In this document: positions 19,633 through 31,089 of the stretch, one piece after another
How the letters are laid out: every line of letters starts with the position of its first letter
Position numbering within the stretch: the first letter of the stretch is position 1
Assembly (NCBI RefSeq): GCF_009711345.1
Contig: NZ_SMMA01000056.1
Location: 16,156-80,155, forward strand
From: Pseudovibrio flavus
GTDB taxonomy: Bacteria; Pseudomonadota; Alphaproteobacteria; Rhizobiales; Stappiaceae
Direction: 5' to 3'
Length of the DNA stretch: 64,000 nucleotides
Position numbers and translations under genes: made by a program
The notes under the pieces: generated by a model
The model's database searches: none
The model's input: only the letters and a program-made list of their open reading frames with translations
Told to the model about the DNA's origin: nothing

Positions 19633-20915
19633 TCGTATCTCAGAGCCTCCACAGGATCGAGACGCGCAGCGCGCCATGCCGGGTAAAGCGTTGCAAGGAA
19701 GCTCAGCGCCAGTGCCATAACGACAACCATAATGGTTTCGCCGCTATCCATGTCTGCTGGTAGCTTGGAAAGGAAATAGAGTTCTGGCGAGAACAGCTCG
19801 GTACGAGTCAGCCACGAAATCGCCTGACGAATACCCTCAATGTTCCAGCACACAAGCGTGCCCAGAATAACGCCAGCGATTGTGCCAAAGGTGCCAATGC
19901 TTGCGCCAGTGATCACAAACACACGCATGATCGCGCCGCGGGTTGCGCCCATGGTGCGCAGTACCGCAATATCGCGCCCCTTGTCTTTAACCAGCATTGT
20001 CATACCGGAAATGATGTTCAATGCAGCAACAAGCACGATAAGCGTCAGGATGAGGAACATCACGTTACGCTCCACCTCAAGGGCAGAGAAGAACGTCATA
20101 TTGCGCTGACGCCAGTCGGAAACGAATACCGGGCGGCCAGCGCCCTCTTCTACCGCTGCGCGCAGTGGACCAACGCCATCGGGATCATCGACATAAACCT
20201 CAACACCGGAGGCGATGCCTTCCTGATTGAAGTAGATCTGGGCCTCTTCAAATGGCATGAATGCGATGGAACCATCGTACTCACTCATGCCAATCTCGAA
20301 GATAGCAACCACCGGATAGGCTTTAACACGAGGCGTCATACCCATTGGAGTGATCGCGCCGCGCGGTGTGATAACGCGAATGGTATCGCCAACGGTTACA
20401 CCGAGAGCGCGAGCCAAGCGGGTGCCCACTGCAATACCATCGGAATTATCGAAATTCTCTAGAGTGCCGAGTTTAACGTTCTGGCTAACGAGCGGAAGCT
20501 TATCGAGATCCGCTTTACGAACACCGCGAAACAGTGCGCCAAGATCGGCAGACGGACCAGAGACCATCGCCTGCCCTTCAACAAACGGAAGAGCAAAGTC
20601 TACACCTTCAAGCTTGCCGATTTTTGCGGTGATGTCGTCAAAGTCGTCCAGCTTGCTGTCAATCGGCTGCACCAAAACGTGCCCGTTGATGCCAAGGATC
20701 TTGGTTAGAAGCTCGGTACGAAAGCCGTTCATAACGGCCATGACGATAATCAGGGTAGCAACACCCAAGGCAATTCCGAGGAAAGAAAGTCCCGCAATAA
20801 TGGAGATGAATGTCTCTTTGCGCTTGGAGCGCAGGTATCGTCCGGCCAGCATCCATTCAAACGCTGCAAATGGGCGCGTACGACCCAGATTTGCGTCGGC
20901 GGCGTTTGCTTTCAT
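19629..20915 (-). CDS. lolC: Lipoprotein-releasing system permease LolC/LolE
   Basis: A 428-aa MacB/FtsX-type permease. The first helix is around 38-60 ([20 protein letters not shown]), followed by a periplasmic domain of about 200 residues and three further helices, ending [19 protein letters not shown], the family tail. Alphaproteobacteria often have one LolC/E hybrid instead of separate LolC and LolE; only one permease gene is present here, which fits. Overlaps lolD. Confidence 0.93.
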   Translation of the reverse strand: MKANAADANLGRTRPFAAFEWMLAGRYLRSKRKETFISIIAGLSFLGIALGVATLIIVMAVMNGFRTELLTKILGINGHVLVQPIDSKLDDFDDITAKIGKLEGVDFALPFVEGQAMVSGPSADLGALFRGVRKADLDKLPLVSQNVKLGTLENFDNSDGIAVGTRLARALGVTVGDTIRVITPRGAITPMGMTPRVKAYPVVAIFEIGMSEYDGSIAFMPFEEAQIYFNQEGIASGVEVYVDDPDGVGPLRAAVEEGAGRPVFVSDWRQRNMTFFSALEVERNVMFLILTLIVLVAALNIISGMTMLVKDKGRDIAVLRTMGATRGAIMRVFVITGASIGTFGTIAGVILGTLVCWNIEGIRQAISWLTRTELFSPELYFLSKLPADMDSGETIMVVVMALALSFLATLYPAWRAARLDPVEALRYE

Positions 20916-21002
20916 TTTTTAAAAATCCCCGCAAAAAGCCCTTTGGAAATTCGGGCAGTCTTGTGCGCCCTTCTTTCAATAATAAGCAGCAAAAATATGG
21001 TA

Positions 21003-21029
21003 GATCCGGCGGAAATATCCGCCGAATCT
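21003..21029 (-). terminator. Possible weak terminator of proS
   Basis: An inverted repeat CGGCGG / CCGCCG with GAT / ATC flanks lies about 25 bases after the proS stop. The T-rich stretch follows only some ten bases later on the minus strand, so efficiency is doubtful. Confidence 0.4.
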
Positions 21030-21053
21030 AATTTTCCAGCTGTTTTAACAGGT

Positions 21054-22379
21054 TTAACCCTTAAGGGCAGCAACAAGCTTGGCGACAGCTGCCTCAGGGG
21101 ACATGCTTTCGCGCTCACCGGTCTTACGGTTCTTGATTTCCACTTCGCCGCTCTTCAGGCCGCGTGGGCCAACGATGAGCTGCCATGGAAGACCGATAAG
21201 GTCCATGCCCGCAAATTTCTGGCCTGCGCTGGTTTTACGGTCGTCGTAAAGCACTTCAACGCCAGCGTTTTCAAGCTGTTCATAAAGGCTGTCACAAACC
21301 GGATCACACTCGTCGCCCGGCTTCATGTTGATAAGACCAACATGGAACGGTGCAACTTCGGTTGGCCAGATGATGCCATCATCGTCGTGGCTTGCTTCGA
21401 TGATGCCGCCCAGAAGACGGGATACGCCGATGCCGTAAGAGCCCATGTGAACAGGAATGTCCACGCCTTCAGCGGTGGTCACCTTCGCGTTCATAGCGTC
21501 GGAGTATTTGGTGCCGAAATAGAAGATGTGACCAACTTCAATACCGCGTGCAGAAACCTTGGTTTCTTCCGGCAGCGCTTCGAATGCTGCTTCGTCGTGC
21601 ATTTCGTCGGTTGCAGCATATGGAGTGGTCCATGCATCTACGATTTCAGAGAGGTCACCGTTGAAGTCGGTGTCTTCGCCCGGAATTGGCAGGTCTAGGA
21701 TGGACTTGTCGAGGAATACTTCGCTCTCGCCGGTAGAAGCAAGAATGATGAACTCGTGGGACAGGTCGCCGCCAATCGGGCCAGTGTCAGCCTTCATAGG
21801 AATTGCTTTGAGGCCCATACGTGCGAAAGTACGCAGGTACGCAACGAACATGCGGTTATAGGCTTCACGAGCGCGTTCCTGATCCAGATCGAAGGAGTAT
21901 GCATCCTTCATGAGGAATTCGCGGCCACGCATAACGCCAAAGCGAGGGCGTACTTCGTCGCGGAATTTCCACTGTACGTGATAGAGGTTCAACGGCAGGT
22001 CTTTGTAAGAGCGCACGTAAGAACGGAAGATGTCGGTGATCATCTCTTCGTTGGTCGGACCGTAGAGCATTTCGCGGTCATGACGGTCAACGATGCGCAG
22101 CATCTCTTTGCCGTATGCTTCATAGCGGCCGCTTTCGCGCCACAGGTCGGCAGACTGGATGGTAGGCATGAGCAGCTGAACAGCGCCAGAGCGGTTCTGC
22201 TCTTCTTCTACGATCTTCTGTACCTTGCCAAGTACGCGGTGGCCGAGCGGCAGCCATGCGTAAATCCCTGCGGATTGCTGGCGGATCATACCGGCGCGGA
22301 GCATGAGCCGATGAGAAACGATCTCGGCCTCTTTCGGAGTTTCCTTCAAAATCGGCAGGAAATAACGGGATAGACGCAT
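21054..22379 (-). CDS. proS: Prolyl-tRNA synthetase (short alphaproteobacterial form)
   Basis: A 441-aa class II synthetase that charges tRNA-Pro. Motif 1 ([29 protein letters not shown]), motif 2 ([25 protein letters not shown]) and motif 3 ([16 protein letters not shown]) are visible. At 441 aa it lacks most of the 180-residue editing insertion found in E. coli ProRS, as is usual in Alphaproteobacteria. The C-terminal anticodon-binding domain ends normally. Confidence 0.96.
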   Translation of the reverse strand: MRLSRYFLPILKETPKEAEIVSHRLMLRAGMIRQQSAGIYAWLPLGHRVLGKVQKIVEEEQNRSGAVQLLMPTIQSADLWRESGRYEAYGKEMLRIVDRHDREMLYGPTNEEMITDIFRSYVRSYKDLPLNLYHVQWKFRDEVRPRFGVMRGREFLMKDAYSFDLDQERAREAYNRMFVAYLRTFARMGLKAIPMKADTGPIGGDLSHEFIILASTGESEVFLDKSILDLPIPGEDTDFNGDLSEIVDAWTTPYAATDEMHDEAAFEALPEETKVSARGIEVGHIFYFGTKYSDAMNAKVTTAEGVDIPVHMGSYGIGVSRLLGGIIEASHDDDGIIWPTEVAPFHVGLINMKPGDECDPVCDSLYEQLENAGVEVLYDDRKTSAGQKFAGMDLIGLPWQLIVGPRGLKSGEVEIKNRKTGERESMSPEAAVAKLVAALKG

Positions 22380-22621
22380 TCGCTTAAGTCTCTTGTGGTT
22401 CGATAAGTCACGAATTTTCGTTGCAGTGAAAGCAAACCGGCCTACAAATTACAAGCCCTCATGTCAATTCGGGTCCTTCAATATTTCAAGGTAGGCGGAA
22501 TACCCTAGGATTATTTGAGTTCGTGAGCCTTATCGCAAAAAAAATATGCAAGCAAAAATTTTATGCAATTCGGTACAAATTAATGACAAATCCGTGACAC
22601 TCATGTACGGTTCGCCTCAAT

Positions 22622-22782
22622 AAAAAGCACGAGACCATTTTTAATCGTCTCGAATCGCGGTCTGAGTCTTGGGAGGATGGCCCTTAGGCGCGCTTTAAAA
22701 GGCTGCTGCCCGGCTGAAAAGCTGTATTGGGGTAAATGAACGCGTTAACTGAAAAGCAAGGCTGATCGCCTTGCTTTTTTTT
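22622..22782. ncRNA. Possible small RNA, strand unresolved
   Basis: About 160 bases are bounded by two terminator-like hairpins pointing outward. To the right, AAAAGCAAGGC / GCCTTGCTTTT is followed by eight T residues on the plus strand. To the left, CGAGAC / GTCTCG is followed on the minus strand by TGCTTTTT. On the minus strand the interior contains AUCCUCCCAAG, an anti-Shine-Dalgarno-like sequence seen in several alphaproteobacterial small RNAs. The right hairpin may simply terminate the DUF1467 transcript. Confidence 0.35.
22752..22782 (+). terminator. Strong hairpin terminator
   Basis: An 11-base perfect stem with a five-base loop and eight T residues on the plus strand. No plus-strand protein gene precedes it. 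On the minus strand it still has four T residues and lies 36 bases after the DUF1467 stop, so it may be bidirectional. Confidence 0.75.
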
Positions 22783-22817
22783 CGTCCGCAGTTTGAAAAC
22801 GCTAGCTTCCAGAGGGC

Positions 22818-23096
22818 TTAGCTGCTCTTTGGAAAGATAAACTGATCAACCATAGGCAGCATATCGCGCGCCATGCCTGTTTCAAAAAACGCGTAGAGTC
22901 CGGCAAAAAGAACCGATGTAAGAAGCGTGTTAGCCACCACTTTTTTCAGCATATTGGGTTTAACAGGCGCACTTTCAGAGGAACCGGGTACGACCTCGCC
23001 TTCCTCGTGCTGCGCTTTCACCCCAAATGGTAGGACCACCAGGAACAGGATCCACCACATCATAAAATAGAGTGCAATTGCCAGTGGCAGTGACAC
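22818..23096 (-). CDS. DUF1467 family small membrane protein
   Basis: A 92-aa protein with two predicted membrane helices (about 5-26 and 52-72) and a short charged loop (KAQHEEGEVVPGSSESAP) between them. The opening SLPLAIALYFMMWWILFLVVLPFG is the DUF1467 pattern, a family of unknown function conserved in Alphaproteobacteria next to methylmalonyl-CoA epimerase. It starts at GTG with GGGGAGG six bases upstream. It is probably co-transcribed with mce, 19 bases upstream. Confidence 0.85.
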   Translation of the reverse strand: MSLPLAIALYFMMWWILFLVVLPFGVKAQHEEGEVVPGSSESAPVKPNMLKKVVANTLLTSVLFAGLYAFFETGMARDMLPMVDQFIFPKSS

Positions 23097-23115
23097 GAAT
23101 ACCTCCCCTCGCTTA

Positions 23116-23520
23116 TTAGGCTTCTTCCAACTCGGTCAAAGTGCCGAGAAAATCCTTTGGATGCAAAAACAGCACAGGCTTGCCGTGAGCTCCGATTTTC
23201 GGCTCTCCGTCTCCCAATATACGGGCACCTTCCGCGACAAGTTTATCGCGGGCGGCAATGATGTCGTCCACCTCGTAGCAAATGTGGTGAATGCCACCAG
23301 CGCTGTTACGCTCAAGGAAAGCAGTGATAGGGGAATTTTCACCTAACGGCTCTAAAAGCTCGATCTTGGTGTTGGGCAATTCAATAAATACAGTCGTTAC
23401 GCCATGATCAGGCTGCGCCACTTTATCGGAAGCTTTACCGCCCAAGGCCCCGCAATAGACCTTCAACGCTGCATCCATGTCATGAACAGCAATGGCAACG
23501 TGGTTTAACCGGCCAATCAT
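23116..23520 (-). CDS. mce: Methylmalonyl-CoA epimerase
   Basis: A 134-aa protein of the vicinal-oxygen-chelate fold that interconverts the R and S forms of methylmalonyl-CoA in propionate metabolism. Metal-ligand positions are recognisable in GRLNHVAIAV, in ELPNTKIELLEPLG and in GGIHHICYEVDDI. It ends with the family tail FLHPKDFLGTLTELEEA. Neighbouring DUF1467 and rnj are its usual alphaproteobacterial companions. Confidence 0.93.
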   Translation of the reverse strand: MIGRLNHVAIAVHDMDAALKVYCGALGGKASDKVAQPDHGVTTVFIELPNTKIELLEPLGENSPITAFLERNSAGGIHHICYEVDDIIAARDKLVAEGARILGDGEPKIGAHGKPVLFLHPKDFLGTLTELEEA

Positions 23521-23553
23521 CCCCGCACTCCTCCTCTTAGTCGGAGGTATATA

Positions 23554-23602
23554 AGCCTGATCCCGTAGGGGGTGTCCATCCGACTATGGATCAGGCTTTT
23601 GT
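23554..23602 (-). terminator. Stem-loop between rnj and mce
   Basis: AAGCCTGATCC / GGATCAGGCTT inverted repeat with a long loop, between the rnj stop and the mce start. On the plus strand it ends TTTTGTTGTT; on the minus strand the following sequence is less U-rich. It may be a partial terminator or an RNA-processing site after rnj. Confidence 0.5.
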
Positions 23603-23611
23603 TGTTATGCG

Positions 23612-25279
23612 CTAGATTTTACGCACAAGCGCCTTGCATTGGGCTTTTTTGCCCCAATGCTCCAGCACGCAGAAGCGCGCCGCCCTGCGCGATGCTTCAC
23701 GCACCAGTTCCACATCTTTGCGACGGGATTTTGGAATGGAGATCACTGCGCCATATACAGCTTCGCGCACCAGTTCTTCCATCGGGTCACCATCAAGGTT
23801 TTCTTCTGGAATGCCCATCAGCACAACATCAATGTCCTCATAGAGGTCACCCTTGGTTGTGACAGCCAATGAGACAACGATAGAACCTGCAAAGGAGAGC
23901 TTGCGGCGCTCTTGTACGCCCATCTCTTCCGGTGTGCCGATAAGCTTGCCATCTTTAACGGTGAAGCCCACAGGAGCTTCGTCGATAACAGAAAGCACGC
24001 CCGGGAACAGCTTGATCACATCGCCGTCGCGAATGATCGCCGTGTCCTTAATGCCGTGCGACTGAGCGAAGGCTTTATGAGCGGCCAGATGGAGAGGCTC
24101 GCCGTGTACTGGTACAAGGCGCTTTGGTTTGAGCAATTTGTATAGCTGTTCCAGTTCACCGCGGCGCGGGTGACCGGAAACGTGAACCAGTGCATCACGG
24201 TCAGTGATGACGTTCAGCCCCTGCCCCACCAGATTGTTGATGACGCTGTTTACCGCCTTCTCGTTACCCGGAATTGTGCGGCTAGAGAAGATTACTGTAT
24301 CACCTGCTGTCAAACTGATCTGACGGTAATTGTCTGTCGCGATACGAGCCATTGCCGCGCGGTTTTCACCTTGCGAACCGGTGCACAGCGCCACCACTTT
24401 GTTTCGTGGTAGTACAGCATAAGCTTCTTCTTCACGAAACGGCGGCAGGCCATCAAAATAGCCAAGGTCCCGTGCGATTTCCGTAATACGCGCCATTGAA
24501 CGGCCGACGACAACAACCTCACGGTCTGCTGCGCGGGCTGCTTCTGCCACCGCACGCATACGTGCAACGTTGGAGGCAAACGTGGTTACGGCGACGCGGT
24601 TCTTTGCCTCTTTAATGAGGCGGGTCAACTCTTTTTGAACGTCGGCTTCAGACGGGCTGGTTCCATCGCGAACGGCGTTTGTACTGTCGCAAACAAGAAC
24701 GTCCACACCCTCGCGACCAATCTCAGCCAGGCGGTCCAGATCAATCGGCTTGCCGATACCCGGCTGCATGTCGATTTTCCAGTCGCCGGTGTGCAGCGCC
24801 ATATGACCGCCAACGCGGATAGCAATCGCACATGGCTCCGGAATGGAGTGGGTCATAGTCACCAGCTCGATGTCAAAAGGACCAACATCGAAGCGGTCTC
24901 CCTGATTGACAACGGTAACCGGGATTTCCAAGCCGTCAGAGTCACTTGCAAGCTTTGCTTCAAGTAGACGTGCAGTAAACGGTGTCGCGTAGACTTGCGC
25001 GCCGATCCGCTCCCAGAGATAGCTCAGTGCGCCGTAGTGATCTTCATGGGCATGGGTAATCAAAATGCCTGCGATCTGGTCTTTGATCTCTTCCAGATAA
25101 CGCACATCAGGCAGTACCAGATCAACGCCCGGCAGCTCAGGACCAGCGAAGCTGATGCCAAAGTCAACGACGAGCCATGTGCGGTCGTCTTCCGGTCCCC
25201 AGCCATAAAGGCCAAGGTTCATGCCAATTTCACCAACGCCGCCGAGCGGCAGAAATACGAGCTGGGAGGTGCTCGACAT
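23612..25279 (-). CDS. rnj: Ribonuclease J
   Basis: A 555-aa metallo-beta-lactamase/beta-CASP ribonuclease with 5'-3' exonuclease and endonuclease activity in rRNA maturation and mRNA turnover. HAHEDH (76-81) is the zinc-binding motif; beta-CASP motifs follow (CDSTNA; SGHPRRGELEQLYKLLKP; VPVHGEP). The C-terminal domain has the usual length. The flanking mce and birA are conserved neighbours in Rhizobiales. Confidence 0.95.
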   Translation of the reverse strand: MSSTSQLVFLPLGGVGEIGMNLGLYGWGPEDDRTWLVVDFGISFAGPELPGVDLVLPDVRYLEEIKDQIAGILITHAHEDHYGALSYLWERIGAQVYATPFTARLLEAKLASDSDGLEIPVTVVNQGDRFDVGPFDIELVTMTHSIPEPCAIAIRVGGHMALHTGDWKIDMQPGIGKPIDLDRLAEIGREGVDVLVCDSTNAVRDGTSPSEADVQKELTRLIKEAKNRVAVTTFASNVARMRAVAEAARAADREVVVVGRSMARITEIARDLGYFDGLPPFREEEAYAVLPRNKVVALCTGSQGENRAAMARIATDNYRQISLTAGDTVIFSSRTIPGNEKAVNSVINNLVGQGLNVITDRDALVHVSGHPRRGELEQLYKLLKPKRLVPVHGEPLHLAAHKAFAQSHGIKDTAIIRDGDVIKLFPGVLSVIDEAPVGFTVKDGKLIGTPEEMGVQERRKLSFAGSIVVSLAVTTKGDLYEDIDVVLMGIPEENLDGDPMEELVREAVYGAVISIPKSRRKDVELVREASRRAARFCVLEHWGKKAQCKALVRKI

Positions 25280-25328
25280 TCAAATCTCCTTAAACCCAGA
25301 TATCGGGTCGCTTAATGCCAGTTGCCTA

Positions 25329-26096
25329 TCAGGTAAAAAATACGTCGCCTGCTGTTACCAGCGTGGTTGTACCATCTTCGCGCTTTACTATCAGGCGTCC
25401 TAAGTCATCTATGTCGATAAAGATACCTTTAAATTCGCTTGCACTTAATCTGACGCGAATTTCCTTGCCTCTACCAACTGCCTTGTCCAGCCACGCAGAA
25501 CGCACGAGAGTAAAGCCCTCAGTGCTTTCCCATTTACCGATCCAGCTTTGCAAACTCGCTGCAAGTTCCAAGAAGACACGGTCTGTGTCAACCTGATAGC
25601 CAAGAGAGCGGAGGGATGTGACTTTGTAGTCTTCAATATCGGGATGATGCTGACAGTTCACACCGAAACCACAGACAACATAGGCAGTCTTATCGCTTGC
25701 AGGAACGCTCTCAAGAAGAATGCCGGAGATCTTAGCACCGTCCACCAACAGGTCATTGGGCCACTTGAGCGAAACAACGCCGATCTGCCCAATGGTCTTT
25801 TCAACCGCCTCCGCCAATGCCAGCGCAGCAACGAACGGGATCTGCATGAGCCGCTCAGCATCCCTTGGAAGTTGAAGCAGTACGGATGCAAACAGGTTGC
25901 CTGTTTCAGAAGTCCAAGCGCGGCCACGCCGCCCCCGCCCGAGTGTCTGCTTATCGGCCCGTACCCAAAGATCGCCCGTATGGCCCGCCTTTGCGCGTTC
26001 CATTGCCAGCGTATTAGTAGAGCCCAGCTCTTCGTAGTGTTCCAAGAAAAAGCCCGGCGCGCTTGGCACCGGGCCTTTAAATTTCGCGTAGTTCAT
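25329..26096 (-). CDS. birA: Biotin--[acetyl-CoA-carboxylase] ligase
   Basis: A 255-aa biotin protein ligase that attaches biotin to carboxylases through biotinyl-AMP. GRGRRGR (53-59) with WTSETGNLFAS is the biotin/ATP loop, and LKWPNDLLVDGAKISGILLE is the second signature. It lacks the N-terminal helix-turn-helix of E. coli BirA, so it should not be a repressor. It sits 10 bases downstream of nuoN and probably shares the nuo transcript. Confidence 0.95.
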   Translation of the reverse strand: MNYAKFKGPVPSAPGFFLEHYEELGSTNTLAMERAKAGHTGDLWVRADKQTLGRGRRGRAWTSETGNLFASVLLQLPRDAERLMQIPFVAALALAEAVEKTIGQIGVVSLKWPNDLLVDGAKISGILLESVPASDKTAYVVCGFGVNCQHHPDIEDYKVTSLRSLGYQVDTDRVFLELAASLQSWIGKWESTEGFTLVRSAWLDKAVGRGKEIRVRLSASEFKGIFIDIDDLGRLIVKREDGTTTLVTAGDVFFT

Positions 26097-26106
26097 TCAG
26101 TTCACT

Positions 26107-27549
26107 TTAAAACAGTGCATTTGCCGCTGTAGAGGCAGCGTCAATGAGGCCGCTCGGCAGGGCAAAGAACAGCACCACAACAGCGCTGGAAAGCCCTAGA
26201 ACGATCTTCATTTCGCCAGACATCGGCAGGAACACATCATTCGCTTCGTCAAAGAACATAACCTTGATGATGCGAAGATAATAGTATGCGCCGACGACAC
26301 TTGCCAGAACACCAATAATGGCGAGTGGATAAAGCTGGGCCTGAACCGCTGCAATGAACACATAGAACTTGGCAAAGAAGCCAATGAACGGAGGAATACC
26401 AGCCAGCGAGAACATGAGGAACGCAAGCAGAATTGCCATTGGCAGGTTGGTGCGGGAAAGCCCTGCAAGGTCCTGAATGTCTTCCACCATGCCGGTTTTG
26501 CGGCGCATGGAAAGAATACAGGCAAACACACCAAGGGTCATGGCAAGGTATGCAGTCATGTATACTATGACACCTTCCACACCAACAGGTGTGCCAGCTG
26601 CAAGACCAACCAGCGCATAACCCATGTGACCGATGGATGAATATGCCATCAGACGTTTGATGTTGCGCTGGCCAATAGCTGCGAACGCACCCAGAACCAT
26701 GGATAGGATGGATACGAAGACGATGATCTGCTGCCAGTCAGTTGCGACGCCGCCAAGCGCATCAACAAGCACGCGAACCAGCATGCCGAACGCTGCGATT
26801 TTTGGCGCTGCTGCAAAGAACGCTGTTACTGGTGTTGGCGCGCCTTCATAAACGTCCGGAGTCCACATATGGAACGGAACAGCGGAAATCTTGAAGCAAA
26901 GACCAGCAAGCAGGAACACAATGCCGAATACTAGGCCGATAGAAGCGCGTTCCTCGGTCAGAGTGCTTGCAATTGCGGAGAACTCTGTCTGGCCGGTAAA
27001 GCCATAGATGAAGGACATACCGTAGAGCAGCATACCGGAGGACAAGGCACCCAGTACGAAGTACTTGAGGCCCGCTTCTGTCGAACGCACCGAGTCACGG
27101 TTGATTGCAGCAACCACGTAAAGCGCCAGAGACTGCAGTTCAATCGCCAGATACATGGCAATCAGATCGCCCGCAGAAAGCATCAGCATCATACCGATGG
27201 TCGCAAGAACGATGAGGATCGGATACTCGAAGCGGTCAAAGTTCTGCGAGCGCGCGTACGCCACTGACATGGCGATGGCAAAGCCCGAGCCCGCGAGCAC
27301 TAGTATCTTCAGATAAACCGAGTAAGCGTCTTGAACGAACGCACCGTTGAAGACAACGCCGTAATTTGGGCTAAGCAGCAAAATGAGTGCTGCAGCAGCG
27401 ATGAGAGCCACGCACAGTCCGGTAACCACCGGTGTGGACTGCTCTCCGCCAAACGCGCCGAACAGAAGCAATAGAAGGGCACCGCCAGCCAGAAAAAGCT
27501 CTGGCAGGATCGGTAGCAATTGAGAAAACTGGAACATTTCAGCCTGCAT
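26107..27549 (-). CDS. nuoN: NADH-quinone oxidoreductase subunit N
   Basis: A 480-aa antiporter-like proton-pumping subunit of complex I with about 14 membrane helices. Conserved features include the Lys and Glu residues in helices such as [20 protein letters not shown] and [21 protein letters not shown]. It is the last nuo gene of the leftward operon, 18 bases after nuoM. Confidence 0.96.
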   Translation of the reverse strand: MQAEMFQFSQLLPILPELFLAGGALLLLLFGAFGGEQSTPVVTGLCVALIAAAALILLLSPNYGVVFNGAFVQDAYSVYLKILVLAGSGFAIAMSVAYARSQNFDRFEYPILIVLATIGMMLMLSAGDLIAMYLAIELQSLALYVVAAINRDSVRSTEAGLKYFVLGALSSGMLLYGMSFIYGFTGQTEFSAIASTLTEERASIGLVFGIVFLLAGLCFKISAVPFHMWTPDVYEGAPTPVTAFFAAAPKIAAFGMLVRVLVDALGGVATDWQQIIVFVSILSMVLGAFAAIGQRNIKRLMAYSSIGHMGYALVGLAAGTPVGVEGVIVYMTAYLAMTLGVFACILSMRRKTGMVEDIQDLAGLSRTNLPMAILLAFLMFSLAGIPPFIGFFAKFYVFIAAVQAQLYPLAIIGVLASVVGAYYYLRIIKVMFFDEANDVFLPMSGEMKIVLGLSSAVVVLFFALPSGLIDAASTAANALF

Positions 27550-27567
27550 GATCTCAGATCCCCCGCT

Positions 27568-29091
27568 CTACTGAACGACTGCTGCAGCTTGTTGACCGGC
27601 ATTCACGCCAGCCTCCACAGCAGCTTCGTAGTGAGTAATCAGAGCATCCACGGACGCCTGCGTCACATCAAGAACCGGCATTGGATAGAAGCCGAAGAAG
27701 ATGGTTAGAACAACAAGCGGAACAAGGATGACCTTTTCACGTCTGGAAAGGTCCAGCATGGATTTAAGGCTTTCCTTATCAAGCACACCGAAAACGACGC
27801 GGCGATAAAGGAAAAGCGCATAAGCGGCGGAGAGGATGACACCGGTTGCAGCAAACAGCGCTACCCAGGTGTTGACGCGGAATACGCCGATAAGGGTCAA
27901 GAATTCACCCACGAAGCCGGAGGTTCCCGGAAGGCCCACATTCGCCATGGTGAAAATCATAAAGGCGACAGCGTATTTCGGCATGTTGTTGACGAGACCG
28001 CCATAGGCCGAAATCTGTCTTGTATGCATGCGGTCATAAATCACGCCCACACACAGGAACAGCGCAGCCGACACAATTCCGTGAGAGAGCATCTGGAAGA
28101 GAGCGCCCTGAATACCTTGAGCGTTTGCTGCAAAGATACCCATGGTCACGTAGCCCATATGCGCCACAGAAGAATAAGCGATCAGCTTTTTGATGTCTTC
28201 CTGAGCCAGTGCCACAAGCGAGGTGTAGATGATCGCTACCACCGACAGCGTGAAGACAAACGGCGTAAAGAACTCACTTGCCAGCGGGAACATTGGCAGG
28301 GAGAAACGCAGGAAGCCGTAACCGCCCATTTTCAGAAGAATAGCTGCCAGCACGACAGAACCGGCTGTTGGCGCTTCCACGTGAGCATCCGGCAACCATG
28401 TATGCACCGGCCACATTGGCATCTTCACCGCAAAGCTTGCGAAGAAGGCAAGCCACAGCCATGTCTGCATGCCAGCCGGGAAGTTGTAGGTCATCAGCGT
28501 TGGAATATCGAGCGTACCGGCCTGCCAGTACATTGCCATGATAGCAATGAGCATGAGCACCGAACCGGTTAGCGTATACAAGAAGAACTTGTAGCTTGCA
28601 TAAACGCGGCGCGGGCCACCCCAAACACCGATGATGAGGAACATCGGAATAAGGCCAGCTTCAAAGAACACGTAGAACAGGACCAGATCCAGCGCACAGA
28701 ACACGCCGATCATCAGCGTTTCAAGCACCAGAAACGCGATCATGTATTCCTTCACACGCTTATCTACGCTTGTCCAGCTTGCCAGAATGCAGAACGGCAT
28801 CAGGAAAGTGGTGAGGATGACGAACAGCATGGAGATGCCGTCAACGCCCATGTGGTAGGAGAACGCGCCGCCGAGCCAGTCATGCTTCTCCACCATCTGG
28901 AAGCCTGGGTTTTCATAGGTAAACCCGCCCCAGATGAACAGAGAGATCACAAAGGTGAAGCATGTTGTGATCAGAGCCACGCGACGGATATTCGTTTTTG
29001 CTTCTTCATCATCACCGCGAACGAGCATGATGAAGAATACGCCAACGAGCGGCAGGAAGGTGGTTATGGAAAGAATGCTCCAATCGCTCAT
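27568..29091 (-). CDS. nuoM: NADH-quinone oxidoreductase subunit M
   Basis: A 507-aa antiporter-like membrane subunit of complex I. The family core is seen in [20 protein letters not shown] and [18 protein letters not shown]. About 14 membrane helices span the chain, and the C-terminus is Ala/Val-rich. Its start overlaps the nuoL stop (TAATG). Confidence 0.97.
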   Translation of the reverse strand: MSDWSILSITTFLPLVGVFFIMLVRGDDEEAKTNIRRVALITTCFTFVISLFIWGGFTYENPGFQMVEKHDWLGGAFSYHMGVDGISMLFVILTTFLMPFCILASWTSVDKRVKEYMIAFLVLETLMIGVFCALDLVLFYVFFEAGLIPMFLIIGVWGGPRRVYASYKFFLYTLTGSVLMLIAIMAMYWQAGTLDIPTLMTYNFPAGMQTWLWLAFFASFAVKMPMWPVHTWLPDAHVEAPTAGSVVLAAILLKMGGYGFLRFSLPMFPLASEFFTPFVFTLSVVAIIYTSLVALAQEDIKKLIAYSSVAHMGYVTMGIFAANAQGIQGALFQMLSHGIVSAALFLCVGVIYDRMHTRQISAYGGLVNNMPKYAVAFMIFTMANVGLPGTSGFVGEFLTLIGVFRVNTWVALFAATGVILSAAYALFLYRRVVFGVLDKESLKSMLDLSRREKVILVPLVVLTIFFGFYPMPVLDVTQASVDALITHYEAAVEAGVNAGQQAAAVVQ

Positions 29092-31082
29092 TACAGGGCT
29101 CCCCCGCCCGCAAACATGGACCAGGTGATGAAGAAAGCAACACCGATCAACATGGCAAATGCGTAGTGATAGATATATCCGGACTGCAATTTAACGACAC
29201 GAGCCGTAACCTGCTGGACGCGAGCGGCGACACCATCTGGGCCGAAGCCATCGATGACCGATCCATCGCCGGACTTCCATAGGAACCGTCCGATTTTGAA
29301 GGCCGGACGAACGAAGAGGAAGTTATAAAGCTCGTCGAAGTACCACTTGTTGAGAAGGAAGCGGTAGAGCACATCGTGGCGCGCTGCCAGAGCTTTCGGC
29401 ATATCAGGCTTGGAGATATAGAACACCCAAGCAACGATGAAGCCCAAAACCATCATAACGAACGGAGAGGCAATAACCCATTTCGGGACGTTGTGCATCT
29501 CGTGCAGTATGTGATTTGCATCAGATGTAAACAGAGCGCCTTTCCAGAACGCGTCGTAGGCATCACCAGCGAAGAACGTTTTGAAAACTGGCCCCGCAAA
29601 AACCGCGCCCATTGCAAGAATGAGAAGTGGCACAACCATTACCCACGGGCTTTCGTGAACGTGGCTCATGACATCGGCAGAAGCTTTTGGCTTGCCGAAG
29701 AAGGTCATAAACACCAGACGCCACGAATAGAACGAGGTCAGGAACGCTGCAAAAACGGTCATCCAGAACGCGTAACCTGCGAAGGCATTTTGGCCGACAT
29801 AGGCAGCTTCAATAATCGCATCTTTGGAGATGAAACCAGCCGTACCAAGCGGTATTCCATAAATGTAAATGAACGGAATACCGAAGCCGGTGAGCGCCAG
29901 TGTACCAATCACCATGGTCCAGTAGGTGTATGGAATGTGCTTTCTAAGACCGCCCATCTTGCGCATGTCTTGTTCATCCGACACGGCATGAATTACGGAA
30001 CCTGCACCTAAGAACAACAGCGCCTTGAAGAACGCATGTGTGAACAGGTGGAAGATACCAACGCTATAAGCGCCCACACCCAAAGCCACAAACATGTAGC
30101 CAAGCTGGGAACAGGTGGAGTAGGCAATCACGCGCTTGATGTCGTTTTGTACGCAGCCAACAGTCGCCGCAAAGATCGCGGTAGTACCGCCAATGAGCGT
30201 TACGAACGTAAGAGCTGTTGGAGACAGTTCAAAGATCGGGGACAGGCGCGCAACCATGAACACGCCTGCTGTTACCATGGTCGCAGCGTGGATGAGTGCG
30301 GATACTGGCGTTGGGCCTTCCATCGCATCTGGCAACCAAGTGTGCAGCATGAACTGCGCAGACTTACCCATGGCGCCCATGAAGAGCAGAAGACAAACAA
30401 CAGTCAGTGCGGTGTCTGGATCCAAACTGTAGCCCAAGAACTCCAGCACTGGCGTCTGGCCTTGTGCAATCGCACCGGCCGTAGAAAAGATGCTGTTAAA
30501 GTCCGTCGATCCGAAGATAACGAAGACACCCGCGATACCCAAAATAAAGCCGAAGTCACCCACGCGGTTGACAACGAACGCTTTAATAGCCGCAGCATTT
30601 GCAGATGGCTTTTTGAACCAGAAACCGATGAGCAGGTAGGAAGCAAGACCCACACCTTCCCAACCGAAGAACATCTGCAGAAGGTTGTCGGAGGTTACAA
30701 GTGCCAACATCGCGAAGGTAAACAGCGACAGGTAGGCAAAGAAGCGCGGACGGTCAGGATCATGGTGCATGTAGCCGATGGAGTAAACATGCACCAAAGC
30801 AGAGACCGAGTTGACCACCACCAGCATAACGACAGTCAGGGTATCAACGCGGATAGCCCAGTTGATATCCAGATTGCCGGACTGGATCCAGCTTAAGATG
30901 TTGTACTGAACCGCCGGACCGGAGCCAATGCCGACGCTGAAAAATGCGACCCACGACAGCAGCGCTGCGATAACCAGAAAACCGCTGGTGATGTACTCAC
31001 TAGCTTTGTTGCCAAGCGCGCGACCAAAAAGACCGACGATCAGAAAGCCTAGTAGCGGTAGGAAAACGATTGCGGAATACAT
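29091..31082 (-). CDS. nuoL: NADH-quinone oxidoreductase subunit L
   Basis: A 663-aa distal proton-pumping subunit of complex [22 protein letters not shown] and [17 protein letters not shown] mark the antiporter core. The C-terminal part carries the long lateral helix region and a final membrane helix ([20 protein letters not shown]). It lies seven bases after nuoK. Confidence 0.97.
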   Translation of the reverse strand: MYSAIVFLPLLGFLIVGLFGRALGNKASEYITSGFLVIAALLSWVAFFSVGIGSGPAVQYNILSWIQSGNLDINWAIRVDTLTVVMLVVVNSVSALVHVYSIGYMHHDPDRPRFFAYLSLFTFAMLALVTSDNLLQMFFGWEGVGLASYLLIGFWFKKPSANAAAIKAFVVNRVGDFGFILGIAGVFVIFGSTDFNSIFSTAGAIAQGQTPVLEFLGYSLDPDTALTVVCLLLFMGAMGKSAQFMLHTWLPDAMEGPTPVSALIHAATMVTAGVFMVARLSPIFELSPTALTFVTLIGGTTAIFAATVGCVQNDIKRVIAYSTCSQLGYMFVALGVGAYSVGIFHLFTHAFFKALLFLGAGSVIHAVSDEQDMRKMGGLRKHIPYTYWTMVIGTLALTGFGIPFIYIYGIPLGTAGFISKDAIIEAAYVGQNAFAGYAFWMTVFAAFLTSFYSWRLVFMTFFGKPKASADVMSHVHESPWVMVVPLLILAMGAVFAGPVFKTFFAGDAYDAFWKGALFTSDANHILHEMHNVPKWVIASPFVMMVLGFIVAWVFYISKPDMPKALAARHDVLYRFLLNKWYFDELYNFLFVRPAFKIGRFLWKSGDGSVIDGFGPDGVAARVQQVTARVVKLQSGYIYHYAFAMLIGVAFFITWSMFAGGGAL

Positions 31083-31089
31083 TCGCCAC

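Larger units (their letters stand above)
22380..22817. other. Intergenic region upstream of proS
   Basis: No protein-coding gene. It should hold the proS promoter in its left half, which is AT-rich (22540-22590). The right half carries two outward-facing hairpins with T tracts, described separately as a possible small RNA. Confidence 0.6.
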
